64,000 bases of DNA. Origin: Utricularia gibba (lineage: Eukaryota; Streptophyta; Magnoliopsida; Lamiales; Lentibulariaceae). How positions within the stretch are numbered: position 1 is the first letter of the stretch; every line of letters starts with the position of its first letter. The position numbers were made by a program, and so were the translations under genes. Below, one piece after another: positions 16,191-29,047 of the stretch. The notes under the pieces were generated by a model that searched no databases, was not told where the DNA came from, and saw only the letters and a list, made by a program, of their open reading frames with translations. Where the stretch lies: the NCBI GenBank assembly GCA_002189035.1, contig CM007991.1, positions 1,054,001 through 1,118,000 of the forward strand, read 5' to 3'.

Positions 16191-18911
16191 CTAGGAGTGA
16201 AGTCCGAATCCAAATGGGAACAGAGGATCGTAATTCGAGTCTCCGACGTTCATCGGAAGTTGATCGACGCTCTTGAACCAAGTGCGCGGCAGTTTTCCAC
16301 TGAAAGCGAAGTCGCCGAACAGAACATCGGCAACACCTTGGCCTTCGGTTCCCGGAAGCCAAGCAGCAACGAGTGCATCGATGGATTCAAGATACGGCTT
16401 GATCACGACAGGCCGGCCGGTAATCAACACGACGACGCACTTCACGGCTGTGCAGACGTTAGTTATGGTGGTGTACGCAGCGAGAGGCAGCGTCAAATTT
16501 GAGCTGTCTCCAACTCCCTCTGAGTAGGGTGGTTCTCCGACCACAACAATGGCGTAAGAGAAGTTACTGGAGCTGAGGAGCTTCTGGCTAGGGCTTTCAC
16601 TGAAGGTCACTTGGGACGTCGAACCAACAGTGTTCTTTATCGCTTCCAGAACTGTCGTCCCTGATAAAAACCAAGAGGTTCAGCAAGCATGATCGGGTTA
16701 TAAATGAAGCGTTTTCAGCTTTACCAACTGTGATGTTCCCACTTAGTCCCTGCCACTGAATTGTCCAGCCGCCGCACTGGTAACCGATGTTGTCGGCATG
16801 GCTTCCTGCGACCAGCACTCTTGATGCGTTCTTTGGCAGTGGTAACAATGGCTCATTAGCAGATTTTCCGTTCTTTAGCAGAACAAGAGATTTTCTCACC
16901 GCCTCCCGTGCGAGCTCCCTATGCTCCTGTTGAGATTAGATCCAAACTGAAGTTGACAGGGTGTTGCAGAACTACCTGATTCGGGGGTGACATAAAGACT
17001 AACCTTGCATCCAACATACTTGGCCAGGGTATAATCTGACAGGGGATTTTCGAAGAGTCCCATCGTAAACTTGACTCTCAAAATCCGTTTCACAGCATCA
17101 TCGATGCGACTCATTGGAATGAAGTCCTTTTTCACCAAGAAGGTTAGCCCGTCGATGAACTCAGTGTAGTTGAAAGGAACCATGACCTGGAATTGAGAGC
17201 AGTCAATGATAGAAATCCAACAGGATCCATCTTAGACATGAAAGAAGATACATTGTGGACTAACCATGTCAATGCCGGCACTAATTCCAGCAAGAATGGA
17301 GTACGTATAGTTAGCATGAGGTGGAGAAGTGATGAGGTCAATACCCGTATAGTCTGATATGACAAAGCCCTTCAGAAAGTGCACATACAAAGAGAAAGTG
17401 AGATGCTTAGCCAGAAATCAGGTATCTTTGGTTCAGATTCTGACTTCCAAAACTGATGGTTATTCCACAGGATTCTATCTTGAATTCTAAGCCAGAAACA
17501 TGACATACCCATTATGCCAAGAGTTTCATAGGGAGTAGCTTTGTTTTTACCCGAAAGTGTAGTTTTCCCTTCAGAAGACCAGTGATTAGATCACGGTTAG
17601 CGTGCATCTTTATCCCATTCAAGCTTGAATAGGAGGCCATGACAGTTGCCACGCCCTTGATGACTGCAGCATGATATGCAGGGATATGGATGCTACGCAG
17701 CGCATGTTTGCTCACCACTGTATTATTGGCATTGATACCTTTTACAGTACCACCATCACCAACGTAGTGCTTGGCGCATGCTGCAACTTTATGTCTGCAG
17801 AAAACAGTGAATCTCAGTGAAACGGTGCTTTGCTATATCAGTAGAACATTTTGAACGCCAAACAGGCACAAGAAAGACAGATGCAGGAGTCATAAAGACC
17901 ATCAAGTATAGGAGGGCGTGGATACAACATACTTCCTAGCATCGACATAAGGAATGCCAGGGGGGGAATCAGCAGGTATATCTCCTTGTAGCCCCGGTAT
18001 GATCTCTGTCATTGCTTTTACAACATCAGGATCTTCACTGTAGCTCTCATAACACCTCCCCCACCTAGGGTCTCTACAAACCTTTGTATCAAAATAAAAA
18101 GCACAACTTCAAAATAGTAGATGGCTTCCATTTTTTCAATGCAATCGCATAATTCCATAGAATTTTGAACATTCTTTTACAGAAAAACTTTTGCAGATGA
18201 AATAAGAAGATATATTACAGCAATGCAAGGGGCAAACGTGTAAGGAATCCCAGTTGCTCTGAGTTCAAGGGAAGTTGCTGCTCCAATTCTCTTGACAAGT
18301 TCAGGATCTCTGCTCAAATCAAGAAATGACAATACTGAAAATAAGGATGGTTTTGAGCAATGCAACAAGAATGAAAGCAGAAACATGACATGCCTAGTTG
18401 CTCCTAGGCCAACATTGTGGGGGAAAACTGTAGCCCCATACACAGTGTTGTGTCCATGAATCGCATCTATCCCATAAATCATTGGAATCTCCAGACGGGC
18501 CAGCAATGATCCATTTTGGAGATTGTTAACCATATCTACCCACTGCTCTGGTGATGCCTTAGGGCCTGGAGCACTGCCTCCACCACTCAACACACTCCCT
18601 GCCCTCATGAAGTGAATGCGTTAGAGTATAAGCATGAAACATAATCCATGAATTGGGTTTTCACAGAAACAGGAGCAGATCATTGGACCTATGAAGTACT
18701 TCTTGAGGACTTCAGGTGATGCCACAGTTCGTTCTATCTGCACCATCTGGCCTATCTTCTCCTCTAAGGTCATCCTGTTCAGTAAGTCCTTGATCCGGCG
18801 GCTTATCGGCTTTTCAGGGTCCTTGTATAGAACATAATCCCCATGTGATGCTGCTCGTTCCAAGCAAGTGACTAACAGAAATCCGATCACAAACAGCAAG
18901 CCTTTCCCCAT
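16191..18911 (-). CDS. secreted GH3 beta-glucosidase / beta-D-glucan exohydrolase
   Basis: Reads leftwards in about nine exons, about 620 residues. The first coding exon gives a signal peptide ([24 protein letters not shown]) followed by the mature start [19 protein letters not shown] and [10 protein letters not shown]. Next come [33 protein letters not shown] and [16 protein letters not shown] (GH3 N-terminal barrel). The nucleophile Asp lies in [11 protein letters not shown]. The C-terminal domain includes [44 protein letters not shown] and FPFGFGLHS, ending at 16191. This matches the plant GH3 group related to barley exohydrolase ExoI and BoGH3B-like proteins, which trim beta-glucans in the cell wall. 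The exon 1 junction [10 protein letters not shown] works with an acceptor at gggcag near 18602. Start chosen because the signal peptide begins there just after an acceptor (ttacag) that ends a 5' UTR intron. Confidence 0.93.
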
Positions 18912-20565
18912 TGTGAGACTGCCTGTAAAACAGTTTAGAGAGGAAAACCTTCTATTGGAATCAACACCAGTCATTGATTTCCAGCACTGGAGCATGATCA
19001 CATGAATCATTTGCTTTCACGTGAATGATAAGACAAAACTCATGCAAAAGCACACTGATGGAGTTAAACAACACCATTTCTAATAAACACCCTTTTGTTT
19101 CTAGTTCCAGCTGTGCCCAAACATTACCAACTTTCCCACTCAAATCAAATATTTTCCAATCTTCACTAACGTTCATGAAAACATTTCTAATACACCCTTC
19201 CAAATACATGCTCTTGACAAGAGTGAAACAATCAAAGCAATCAAAGCTGAAGTGAGAAAAACAAACACCTTCAAGAATCAAACAACAAATAGTTTCACAT
19301 TCACCAATAAGAAAAATCAAGAGTTCAAGTGGTAAAGCACCTGGATTCTTCAGGATTTAAAAAACGTGATCAAGCCACAAATGTTGTAATGACTATGGAA
19401 ATCCCTGTTCCTTGGATGGCTATTGTGACCGGAATCGAATGGACAGAGTTTGCTGCAATGTCAGAGAGTAGGGACTAGAAATCTTGTCAAATTCCAACTG
19501 AAATGAAAGGACTTTCGATGAAAAAAAATGCTAGGAACAGAGGATAATCATTCTGGGTATCGTTTTTGGCTGAAGACACTAACTCTACTGGCCCCATTTG
19601 TCGTCAAGTCTTTGATGGTGGCGGTCCTAGACTAACCCGTACTGGATCTGGGGAACAATGGGGAAAGGAATAATACCCAGTTCTTCAAATTCGCTTACGA
19701 CTCACGTTCCAACTGAAAATGTAGAATTACAGAGGGGGTGTCGGAGAGTGAAAGCAGTTATCGGCAAAAGAACACCGACTTCCGGCCACTGGAGCACCGT
19801 GAAAATAGATTAATGGATCATTCGCTGCTTGTTCTTTAAGCCCAAACGTAAGGAACTATTTTCAGTGGGGTTGGGGTCATGAGTCGGTGAGATGATGTTG
19901 CTAATCAGACCAAGCCCTTTCCAACTTGGTATTTCTCTTGCAACAGACTAAACGAGCAAACTCAATGTGAAACTACATCAATCAATGTTGTTCGTTTAAC
20001 TCCTGGCCTTCGGATCAGCCACCTGGTCGCCGCCTTCGAGTTTCCGGCGTCGGAAGGTCTGATCCATTTTACGGTAGCATTGTTGCGCCTTGCAAGATTC
20101 GGCATTTTCCAACACTCCAAGCTCGTCTGCCGTGAACTGCGTTGATGACGCACCTGAGACCACGTACTTTCGTTAAAAGGAACAAATGTATGTTTCGCCC
20201 CAAAATTTTGGAATATTTCAACTTAGTCCTCATTCTATATACAAGGCGTTCTTGATAATTAGTTACCCTCCCTATTTAAAAAGAATTCACCAACATTAAT
20301 ATTTATAAGGTTATTAAATATTTAATTATTATTGTACGATTGCTTTTTAATTCTTTTATATTAAATTATAATATTTAAAATTATTTCATCTTTCCTATAT
20401 TAAAATTTAGTTAAATTTATTTGATAAATGTGACAAATTTATATTTATCTCAAATATTAATATAAAAAATTTATATTAAAAATAATCAAATTTTAAAGGA
20501 AGCTGATTATTGTGGACTTGTGTTCATGAATAATGTCATGCTACATGCGACAGTAGAAGTGATGC
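18912..20565 (-). other. 5' UTR/promoter of the GH3 gene and downstream flank of the LRR pseudokinase
   Basis: 18912-19700 is likely spliced leader and promoter of the GH3 gene, with an acceptor at about 18925. At 19996-20160 a minus-strand stretch of about 55 codons (ending DQVADPKARS and stop) follows an acceptor-like ctcag but lacks a plausible start. It may be a gene remnant. 20200-20520 is AT-rich with no gene. Confidence 0.4.
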
Positions 20566-23418
20566 TCACTGGATAGGTGATATTGGAGAGCTTCCGGTGC
20601 TCTGAGAGTCACCCCTCCAAGCTCCCTGAACCTGAGCAGCAAACTGCAGATTCCACAAAACATCTTCGATCGACGGTCTTTCGCCGGCATCGGCGACCAA
20701 ACATCGCAAACATATGTCGATCATTGTTCTGATTGATTCGTTTGCGCATCCGCTGTCGACCATCGGATCAACCACGCTCCTCTTTGGCGCTTCCTCACTT
20801 GCCATTGCAGCTTTGAACTGCATTCACCATCAAGGTAAGGATGCCCATGGTTAAACCTGTCTAAAGAGGCTCACACAGAAATTGAGTACCTCATCGTGTA
20901 ATGATTCGATTTCGTTGCTTGAATTTACAGGCTTTCCGGATATGACTTCGAGTAGAATGACTCCGATGCTATAGATGTCCATCTTGTCTTGATGCTTCAT
21001 CCTGCAAATTTGCAATCATTTACTTGTTACTTGGTATCTGAAAGCTGAGGAAGCACAGGTTCACCTTGAGTGTGTGGAATCTTTCGATCCAAACATGGAG
21101 TTTCTTGGATGATCCTGTAAATTCCAGCAAATGAATCAACATCCAGGGGGTGAAGATGATCAGAGCAACAAACTCCTTTCACTTGCTACCTTTGCTATGT
21201 TTTCTGATATCCATGGAAGGTTGGAGGTGTTGATTTTCGTGACTAGATTCTGGTCCAGGAGAACATCTGTTATCCTGATGTTGTTGGCAAAGAGACCTGG
21301 TACTATACCAGCATGAAGGAACTGTACACCTTTTGCAACACCAGTAACAGCGGCGATGCGTTGCGGCCATGTAAGGCTTCTCCCGGCTGTCTTCTCTGTG
21401 GAGCATAACAATGCACCAGATGACAAAAAATGCAGCATTCAGAGGGTTGGATTGCTACATTGGACACTAGGGGATCAAATCTAGTTCAGTTACCAGATGT
21501 CCAGTCTCTTAGGGTCCCATGATGCACAGCCTCAAAAACCAGATATATCCTGCATACATGCAATTCATCCGAGTGGTACTCGAAGCAGTGTCCAAGAGCA
21601 GTTACCAAATGATGATGTCTAAGTTTTGAGATCATTTCAATGTGAGGCCTGAAGTATTGAGTGCTGCGGTTTCTTTTGATCTTGAGGCACCTGATAGCCA
21701 CAGAAGAACCGTCTCTTAGTTGCACCTGGACTCGAACCGAAAACCCGTGAATATTTTTATTGAAACAAGGTATCATTATCATCAGGTACCATGAATACCT
21801 GATTATGAAAGCCTTCTTCCAGGATAGGTGATCTGCTAGTGTTTGGAGCTGCCTCTTTGATCTCTTCCAGTGTAAATGTCTTGTATGCTGGAAGTCCAAG
21901 AGTTCCAAGCTTCTTTGATTCAGTTACATACCCTGCAAGCAACACGGGAGAATTCTTCAAACCATGCTGTGAATTCAGTGAATAGTGAGCATGAAATGAA
22001 GTTGTTTCACTTCAAAACGCATCCGTCCATTGCAGCATAAGAAGATTCAGAATCATACCCGATGAAACAAGTAACTTACTTGCATCTTGTAAAAACTTTG
22101 GAGTGTAACTTTTGGATTGCTTTTGTCCAAGTCCCGGTACTGATCTCCTTGCTTCCCTTTTCGAGAGGATGTGCTTGACTGTAAAAGATCCTGCAGCAGC
22201 TAATAGAATTCCTCCCACAATAACAATGGATACACTTAAAAGCAGAGCTGTTTTTGAAGTTCGTTTTCTTGGGTGAGGTAATATTCCTACAGCAAGAGCT
22301 TCATTCCTACACGATGAAACAGGCTGTTGATGTTCATCATCATCCCCTACTTCCAAACAATTTTCAGCATATCTGAAAACCCTTTTCCTGGAATCAGACA
22401 CCAAACACTGAGGCAACTCTCCAGTCAGCATATTAGAAGATACATTCACAAACTCAAGCTCAGGATTGCATTGCAGATTCTGCTGAAGCATTCCTGTAAG
22501 CCTATTATCCGAAATATCCAGGTAAGTTAGCGAGGGAAGGGACAACACAGACATTGGAAAAGGTCCTAAAAATCTGTTGGACGAAATGTCCAAGGTATTC
22601 ATCAGATAGTATGACGTAACATTCACTGGGATGCTGAAGCTGAACTTATTTTTCCTCAGCATGATCCTCTCTATTTTGTTTCTAACAACTGGAAAGTGAG
22701 GTCCAAGAAGATTGTTTTCCAAGTCCAGAACTTGAAGGTTCACCAAAAAGGCAAGATCTGGTACTTCACCGGAGAAATTGTTATTACACAAGGCAAGAAT
22801 CCTTAAATTCTCCAAAGTTCCCAAAGACTGAGGCAAAGATCCTGACAATGAATTGTTCCTCACACTCAAAACAGTCAAAAGTGAAAGTGAACCTAGCCCT
22901 TCTGGAAGCACACCAATAAACTTATTGTCATCAAGAATAAGAGTCTGAAGATTCTTCAAAGTGTACAAACTCTGAGGTATGTCACCCTCGAAATAATTTG
23001 AAGTCAAGTTCAAAATTTCTAAGCCTGAGAGGCGAGCAATCTTGCTTGGCAGATAGCCCCATAAGCCAAGAGAAACTAATTTCAGAACTTTCAAGCTTGG
23101 GAGCCTTACGAGGGTAGCAACAAATGAATCAATAGAAAAATTTCCAGGTAACTTAGTACTTACATTTTCCCCAACAATGTGCAATTGAGTTATGCTTCCT
23201 TCGTAACAAACCACAGTGAATGATGAAGTTGGTTCAATGCTACAAAAATTAGTCTTTCTATTCCAGGAACTAAGAGAAGGTGGAGAGTTGAGAAGCAGCT
23301 TTACTCTGAGAAGCGTATGAACTTGGGAAGACTGTTTTTGCTCAGAGGTCCAAATAAGCAGGAGAAATGAGAGCAGGAGACTTACCATGCATGCTTGCTT
23401 TTTTTCCATCAGAACCAC
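20566..23418 (-). CDS. inactive LRR receptor-like kinase (At3g03770/At5g14210 type)
   Basis: The large first exon (22012-23418 open) encodes a signal peptide (SLLLSFLLLIWTSEQ), an N-terminal cap with Cys residues, about eight to ten LRRs (for example LSGLEILNLTSNYFEGDIPQSL), a juxtamembrane Cys pair and a transmembrane helix (ALLLSVSIVIVGGILLAAAG). Later exons give YKTFTLEEIKEA, then a kinase-like domain. The VAIK lysine is Arg (SVAIRCLKI), the HRD loop is replaced by VPGLFANNIRI, and DFG is replaced by NTSNLP, so phosphotransfer is not expected. The C-lobe is well kept (HQDKMDIYSIGVILLEVISGKP, ERPSIEDVLWNLQFAAQVQ). This fits the plant family annotated as probable inactive LRR receptor-like kinases. 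Two nearby starts exist (MVLMEKK or MEKK); both precede the signal peptide. The 5' UTR is probably spliced and extends to about 24000. Confidence 0.93.
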
Positions 23419-24400
23419 AGAAAACAGGTTTTTGTGTCAACAGCTTGTTCAAATTCTATCAAATCTGCCGATGCAAGAACCAAAACAAATCTTTACAGTA
23501 CACATTCCCATATCAGTTTGCAGCGACAGCTGAGCGGCTGAAATAAGTATAAGATGCAGCATTCAGTTTCCAACATAGGAAAAGCCACCCACCAGCTTAA
23601 AACAAGAAGAATCATACCTTCCTTGGAAGCGAAGCCAATTTCCTTCAGGAAACCTTCATGAGAAGCCTTGTTTCAGTTGCATTGAGACTCATACCAAGCA
23701 CATTTTGAAGAAAATGGAAAACCCAAATCCAAAAAGTCGGCCTATTTCTCTTAAATGAAGCAACCCTCATCAGCCACCATCAAAAATAACCCACAACTTT
23801 TCGATGAAGAACCGCAAAACTCAGTAAAGTCATCAGTCACTTAGTGAACTTCCTCCAAAATAGCCAAGATTCTACTGCAATACTCACTGCTTTCTGGAAA
23901 GAAAACTGAGTTTATCATGCAGAGAAGTAGACAGAGAACTAGACTCCATGAAACTCAGTGCCAAGATCCCTCCACTTTTTACCAAACCTCATCAACACAA
24001 CACAGCATTCTCCCATTCACAACATGGAGCTTTTGATGCAGACACCTAGTTGGAATCAACTACAAAAGAAAAAGCAAATCCTTTTTTTTTCCTTTTTCTG
24101 ATTCTTTTAATGGCTGAGAGGGCCCCGAGCTGGCTGGGCATCGGCACATTATGCAGTGAATTGAAAACCCACAAAAATCTATTTCTAGAAAAGGGATAAT
24201 CATCAAAAAACCAACCCGCGATTTGTATGGAAGCTTAGAAACTAGGAATTTATTGCTTTAGTACGTGAAGTTGTTTTCAAGTTTGGCAGTCTGCTTCTGG
24301 GTTGAAGCGTAGCTCTCTTGTCTGAGCTGTGACCACCACCTCCATTTGACGTCTGTCGGTCTTCCCATTAAAAATCTCACTGCAAAAACAGAACAGGTGG
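23419..24400 (-). other. spliced 5' UTR and promoter of the LRR pseudokinase gene
   Basis: The sequence has the base composition of leader exons and introns, with no long coding frame. A transcription start may lie near 24,000-24,400, where composition shifts. No homologous protein block is visible. Confidence 0.4.
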
Positions 24401-27240
24401 GGTGAGAGCTGCAGTTATCATGCAAACACTTCACCAGCCACCTTGGGTAAAATTCATTTCACAGCATCTGCGTAAAATCTCCGATATCGTTTTCACATCC
24501 ATATTGATATTTGGACAGACCCGTAAACTCTTTCCGTACCTGGTGGGCGCACCACCATCCCAGCTCTTGTCGTTCCAACAATTTCGCCCCAGTCCGCCCA
24601 TCGCAGAAAGCTAGCAACTTGATAGATATTCGGCCCAACCCCTCATCCGTACGGGCGCGGGGCCTTTGAAAACCCAGTCTGGGTTAGACCCAACATCAAT
24701 TTGAATTATTTTTTATGTCATGCGAAGCCCAAATATCAAATACATTTTTTTGATATTAAATTCATCATTTCAACTTTTTTTATAATAGGTTAAATAAAAT
24801 TCAATAATTTTTAATTATATTTAAAATATTATTTATATGAATTAAATCCATTTTCTGATATAAATACGATGCTAAATCAGATCTAATCACTTGTTATGTT
24901 AAAAGACTCCCTAGCAATAGAATCTAAACCTTGTGTCCTATGTTCCTGATCAGTTTGGCCCAGACTATTATTCCTTTTCTTGGTGGGTTCATGTAATTCG
25001 AACAATTTAATATGATTTAATAATAAATATTTTTTTAAAAAAACAAACAATTAAATATAATCGAACCATAATTAAATCGTGAATCCTGTATTCACATTAG
25101 AACATAGTTTGTGTTGTGTCCGGAATCACCGGGGGTCAAGGTAGTGAATGTAGTGGAATTATTTTAAGAGTTAATCTGTGGATTGGGTTCACGGGTTTTG
25201 ATTCAAAAAGGCAGAATTCCGGTTTTTAATTATTAAATATATTCCCTTGACCCGCGTACGCTACCGAGTATGAGTTATAAATGTTACACCAAAATCTTTG
25301 TTAGGCACGTAACATAGCCCCCAGACAGGTCCACTCTTCCTAATCCAATCATAAATTCAAAATTTTACGTCATTCTATTATAATTCCATGTTTTGAAAAT
25401 AATGAATCATCTTTACGTCGAGATTAGAATCCCGAATCGCAATATCTTGATCATACTTAATGAGAAATAAAAATGATATTTCTCGAATATTAATGTTTTA
25501 TCTCCATGTATAAAAGATAAACTAAATATTATCAATTTTTTAAATGACTCGTATTATATGTATTATTTCTCTTCTTCGTAACCTTTGAATGATTTTTTAT
25601 ATCGAAAAAATTAATCAAACGATATTCACTGGCTATTAGCATTGAAAATAAATAAAAACATAATAATCCGGAAAAAGAAGAAAATCAAGTAACCAAGCCT
25701 AAAGTCTAAGGTCTTAGAGTTCGTTTGATAGCAAAGTATTAGTATATTTAAGTATAGTGTTATATTATAAATAACATTTGATACGTTAAAGTAGAATTTG
25801 AGTATATGAGTGGTATATATATAATTAGTCCCTCCCTTCATTTATATATATCACCATATATTTAAAAAATAAGTATGTCGATGATATAATCATGTAAGAT
25901 TAGTATACATATATTAAACAATCAAATAATGATATATGTATAAATTTAAATATAGAACTTATATACTCTCTTATCAAAAAAGCCTCACCTCTTAGTTATG
26001 AGTCAATGAGAGGATAATGTCATATGGTAATCATTAAAAAATATTTTATAAATTATAAAAAAAATAAATATTGAAATTATAAATTTAAAATAATATTAAT
26101 GAGGAAATGATGTGTCATGGCATGGAGGCATGGCACGGTACCATAATAAGTACAATCTGCCTCACTATTTGTAGACCACCCGTCGCAATCAACAGCATAA
26201 AAGGACGCGCTTCAGATCCACCGCCCCAAATATAGCAATAAAGTAATTATTCTCGATTGGGGTTCGCCATCAGATCCAAATTTGGAACCATTATTACTTT
26301 TATTATTATAATTATTAAAAAAAATTAACCACAAAAGTAATAGGAGTAGTTGACGCTTACTCGGAAGTATCAGGACAGCATCAGAAATCATGACATCATC
26401 TCACTATATTTATATCATGTATTATATAGTTCTCTAATTATTAATGAAAGTTTCATTAATAAGAACCGAGTTTACAAAATTGAATTCACTTGCAACAGTT
26501 ATTTTAGGCTTGTTTTTTTTTTAAATTTTTATATTAAATTATGTGTAATACAAATTGGTTTTAATATTTTATGAATACTATTTTGTAAGATGATATAAAA
26601 TTATATTATAGATTTTAATATGTTAAATTACGTGTTGTAAAAATTAATATATGATTTAAAGTGATAGTATATATGGATTTTTTGAAATATATACAAGAAA
26701 TACTATAATTTTTTAATTAATATATTATTTCATTATTAAAACATATATTTAATAAATTTAATAATTTCTGAAATTAATCATATAATTTGAATTTGAATAA
26801 AATTAAAATTTTCGAAAATTAAACAAAAACAAATCAAAATATTTAGTTTAAAAACACGCTATTTATCGTAGATACTATTATTATTTAAAAGTATATCACA
26901 CTATTTGATATAATATTTTAAATATCGATATTTTTTGTAAAAGAAAATATTTCCTAAATTTCTTGAAAATTTTATATTTTCTCCAAATGCTATGAGACTA
27001 TTTTATGTTTTTAATCTATAATTTAGATTATGTAGATAAAATTAATTTTCAGATTTATAAACAGAATTAGTTTTTATGTTGTAAAGCTATTTTATGAAAT
27101 AGAATTAAATTAAGTATTATAGTTTTTATTTTTATTTAATACTCAAAATAAAATTTAATAAATTTGATAAATTTTAAAATTAATTTTAAAAATTAAATAA
27201 GATGACTTAACTCCGATCTAAACACCAAAATTTCCGAATT
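24401..27240. other. long AT-rich intergenic region
   Basis: No gene is recognised. Frames are short and broken. Most of 24700-27200 is strongly AT-rich with simple A/T runs. A nine-base inverted pair (GGGTCAAGG at 25133 and CCTTGACCC at 25245) and a GC-richer islet at about 26100-26260 with ATAAAAGG are the only structure I see. Neither carries a recognisable open reading frame or transposon ends. Confidence 0.5.
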
Positions 27241-27831
27241 CCGATGAGGCGGTGGCTTGAGCGGAGAGAAGAGCATCGAAGATTTACCGTTTACCGGGGA
27301 GTCCCAAGTCGTCGGCGCCGAGTGGGTGAATCAGGTTGCTTTCCTAAAACAGTGTACGCTCTCTCTCTCTAGTTTCACTGTGCGCAATCGTGGGGCGGGA
27401 GAAAACTGCCTCCTCCTGGGTTTGAATTAAGAGCCCTACTTTCAGTCGTGATTTGGGAACCACACAAAATGGTTTTAGAAAAATTAAATGAATTTAATTA
27501 CTCATAAAATATATATATACACAAAATCGGAAGACGGAGAAGGAATTCTTTGGCATGTGACGTTAAAAAAAATAACATTATTATAAGCTGGGTATTTCTC
27601 ATTTTCATAGCAGCCTGCATTGCGGAACAGCTTCGTGAAGCCCATGGTTTTCTCAGTTTCTCCTTTACATCGATCACGAACTTATCCATCCACACCTCAT
27701 CTTGTCTCTCCTCCTCTATATAGTTTAGTCTTCGTCTTCCCAGATCTGCAGTGTACTGGACCTTGCGAAAGTGAAGGCTAACTACGAAGAGATGGAGTGT
27801 TTTTGTTGTCTGTAGAAGGAAACACAAGGGG
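27241..27831 (+). promoter_or_regulatory. promoter and 5' UTR of the plant cysteine oxidase gene
   Basis: The base composition changes sharply from AT-rich to balanced at about 27240. A CT microsatellite (27359-27370) and other pyrimidine tracts follow, as is common in plant leaders. An opposite-strand frame at 27498-27929 overlaps the real coding exon and is treated as a shadow. I could not fix a TATA box. Confidence 0.45.
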
Positions 27832-29047
27832 ATGAAGATTGAGGATCTGGGTGGTGTTGTGGGGAGGAGAATGAGATCGGAAGCGCTTGGACAGAGTGAT
27901 AAGATTATCAAGAAGAAAAGGGGTAGCAAGAGAGTGACGATCCAGTTAAGAAGGCCTGTGTATACTGTTTCCTGGAACTTGCAGCAGCTCTTTGAGGCCT
28001 GTGTTCATGTCTTCAAGTCTCCTGGATCTGTTCCTTCTTCTGATGATGTGAAGAAGGTGTGCCGAATCCTCGGTAGGCGATCGAAAGGCTTCTTCGTATG
28101 TTGGCTTTCTTTTGATCCTTCCTTGTTCTGATTTCGATCTGATGTTGGTAGATAGGATGAACCCTGAAGATCTTGGACTCAGCAAGAACCTTGGATTCTT
28201 CAGTGCTAAAGCGGAAGTTGATGTAGCTCCAAGAGTGACCTCTGCTACAATATACAAATGCCAAAACTTTGAGGTCTCCTCATTTAACCAGAGAAGTCTT
28301 GATACAGATTGATTCGTTGGTTTGTAACTCATGTTGTGTATCATGATCTTGTGCAGATGTGCATCTTCTTTCTCCCAGCAACCTCTGTAATACCTCTTCA
28401 CAATCACCCAGAGATGACCGTGTTCAGCAAACTTCTCATTGGGAAGCTTCACATCAAAGCATATGACTGGGCTGGTGAATCAGTTTCCACTTCACCATGT
28501 AACCGTAAGCTTTTCTCTTTGACCCAGAAATACCACTGTAACTTGTAAATCACCCAGAAATACCATGATGTTTGTGTCGCTTATGGGCAGTTTGTGCTTC
28601 ATACCAGGTAGACTAGCAAAGCTGAAGGTTGACACGGAAGCAAGTGCTACAAGTGGAACAAGTGTGCTGTATCCCACCACGGGAGGAAACATCCATGAGT
28701 TCAGAGCAATAACACCATGTGCAATCCTTGACATCCTCGGACCACCATACTCAAAAGATGACAATCGAGACTGCTCGTACTACAGGGAAACGGATCGTGG
28801 ACTTTCATCTGGTATGGGAGCTACCATTTATCTATTCTTATAATCATTTTTATCACCGTTAACAATTTGAAGTGCTAACAAAATCCCCCTGTGTTTGTTT
28901 GTGGTAGCAGACAGGGAAGAGTTGGAACCAGAAGTAGAAGACAGCAATGGCGTGTACAGATACCTTGAGGAGATTGAAACACCAAAGGAATCAGAAATGG
29001 ATGGAATTGAATACATGGGTCCAAAGATCATTGCTTCTGCTTCATAA
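27832..29047 (+). CDS. PCO: plant cysteine oxidase (N-terminal Cys dioxygenase)
   Basis: Five exons encode about 280 residues. Blocks: VQQLF-type helix VSWNLQQLFEACVHVF and VKKVCRILDRMNPEDLGL (junction G|AT across the first intron), then SAKAEVDVAPRVTSATIYKC, then the cupin core IPLHNHPEMTVFSKLLIGKLHIKAYDW with two iron-ligand His residues. The third His is in GGNIHEFRAITPCAILDILGPPYS, and the C-terminus ends GIEYMGPKI. PCOs add oxygen to N-terminal Cys of group VII ERF factors, ZPR2 and VRN2, marking them for Arg/N-degron decay, and so act as oxygen sensors in nucleus and cytosol. All iron ligands are present. The last intron ends in tagcag (28905-28910), a NAGNAG acceptor that can add or drop one Ala. 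PCO1/2 versus PCO4/5 subgroup was not resolved; a basic N-terminal patch (KKKRGSKR) suggests nuclear entry. Confidence 0.94.

Noticed and set aside
25133-25253. Inverted GGGTCAAGG/CCTTGACCC pair as possible MITE ends
   Set aside because: Only nine bases match, no target-site duplication is seen, and such a match is expected by chance over this length.
27498-27929. 143-codon minus frame over the plant cysteine oxidase leader
   Set aside because: It overlaps the real first coding exon in antisense and has no recognisable domain.
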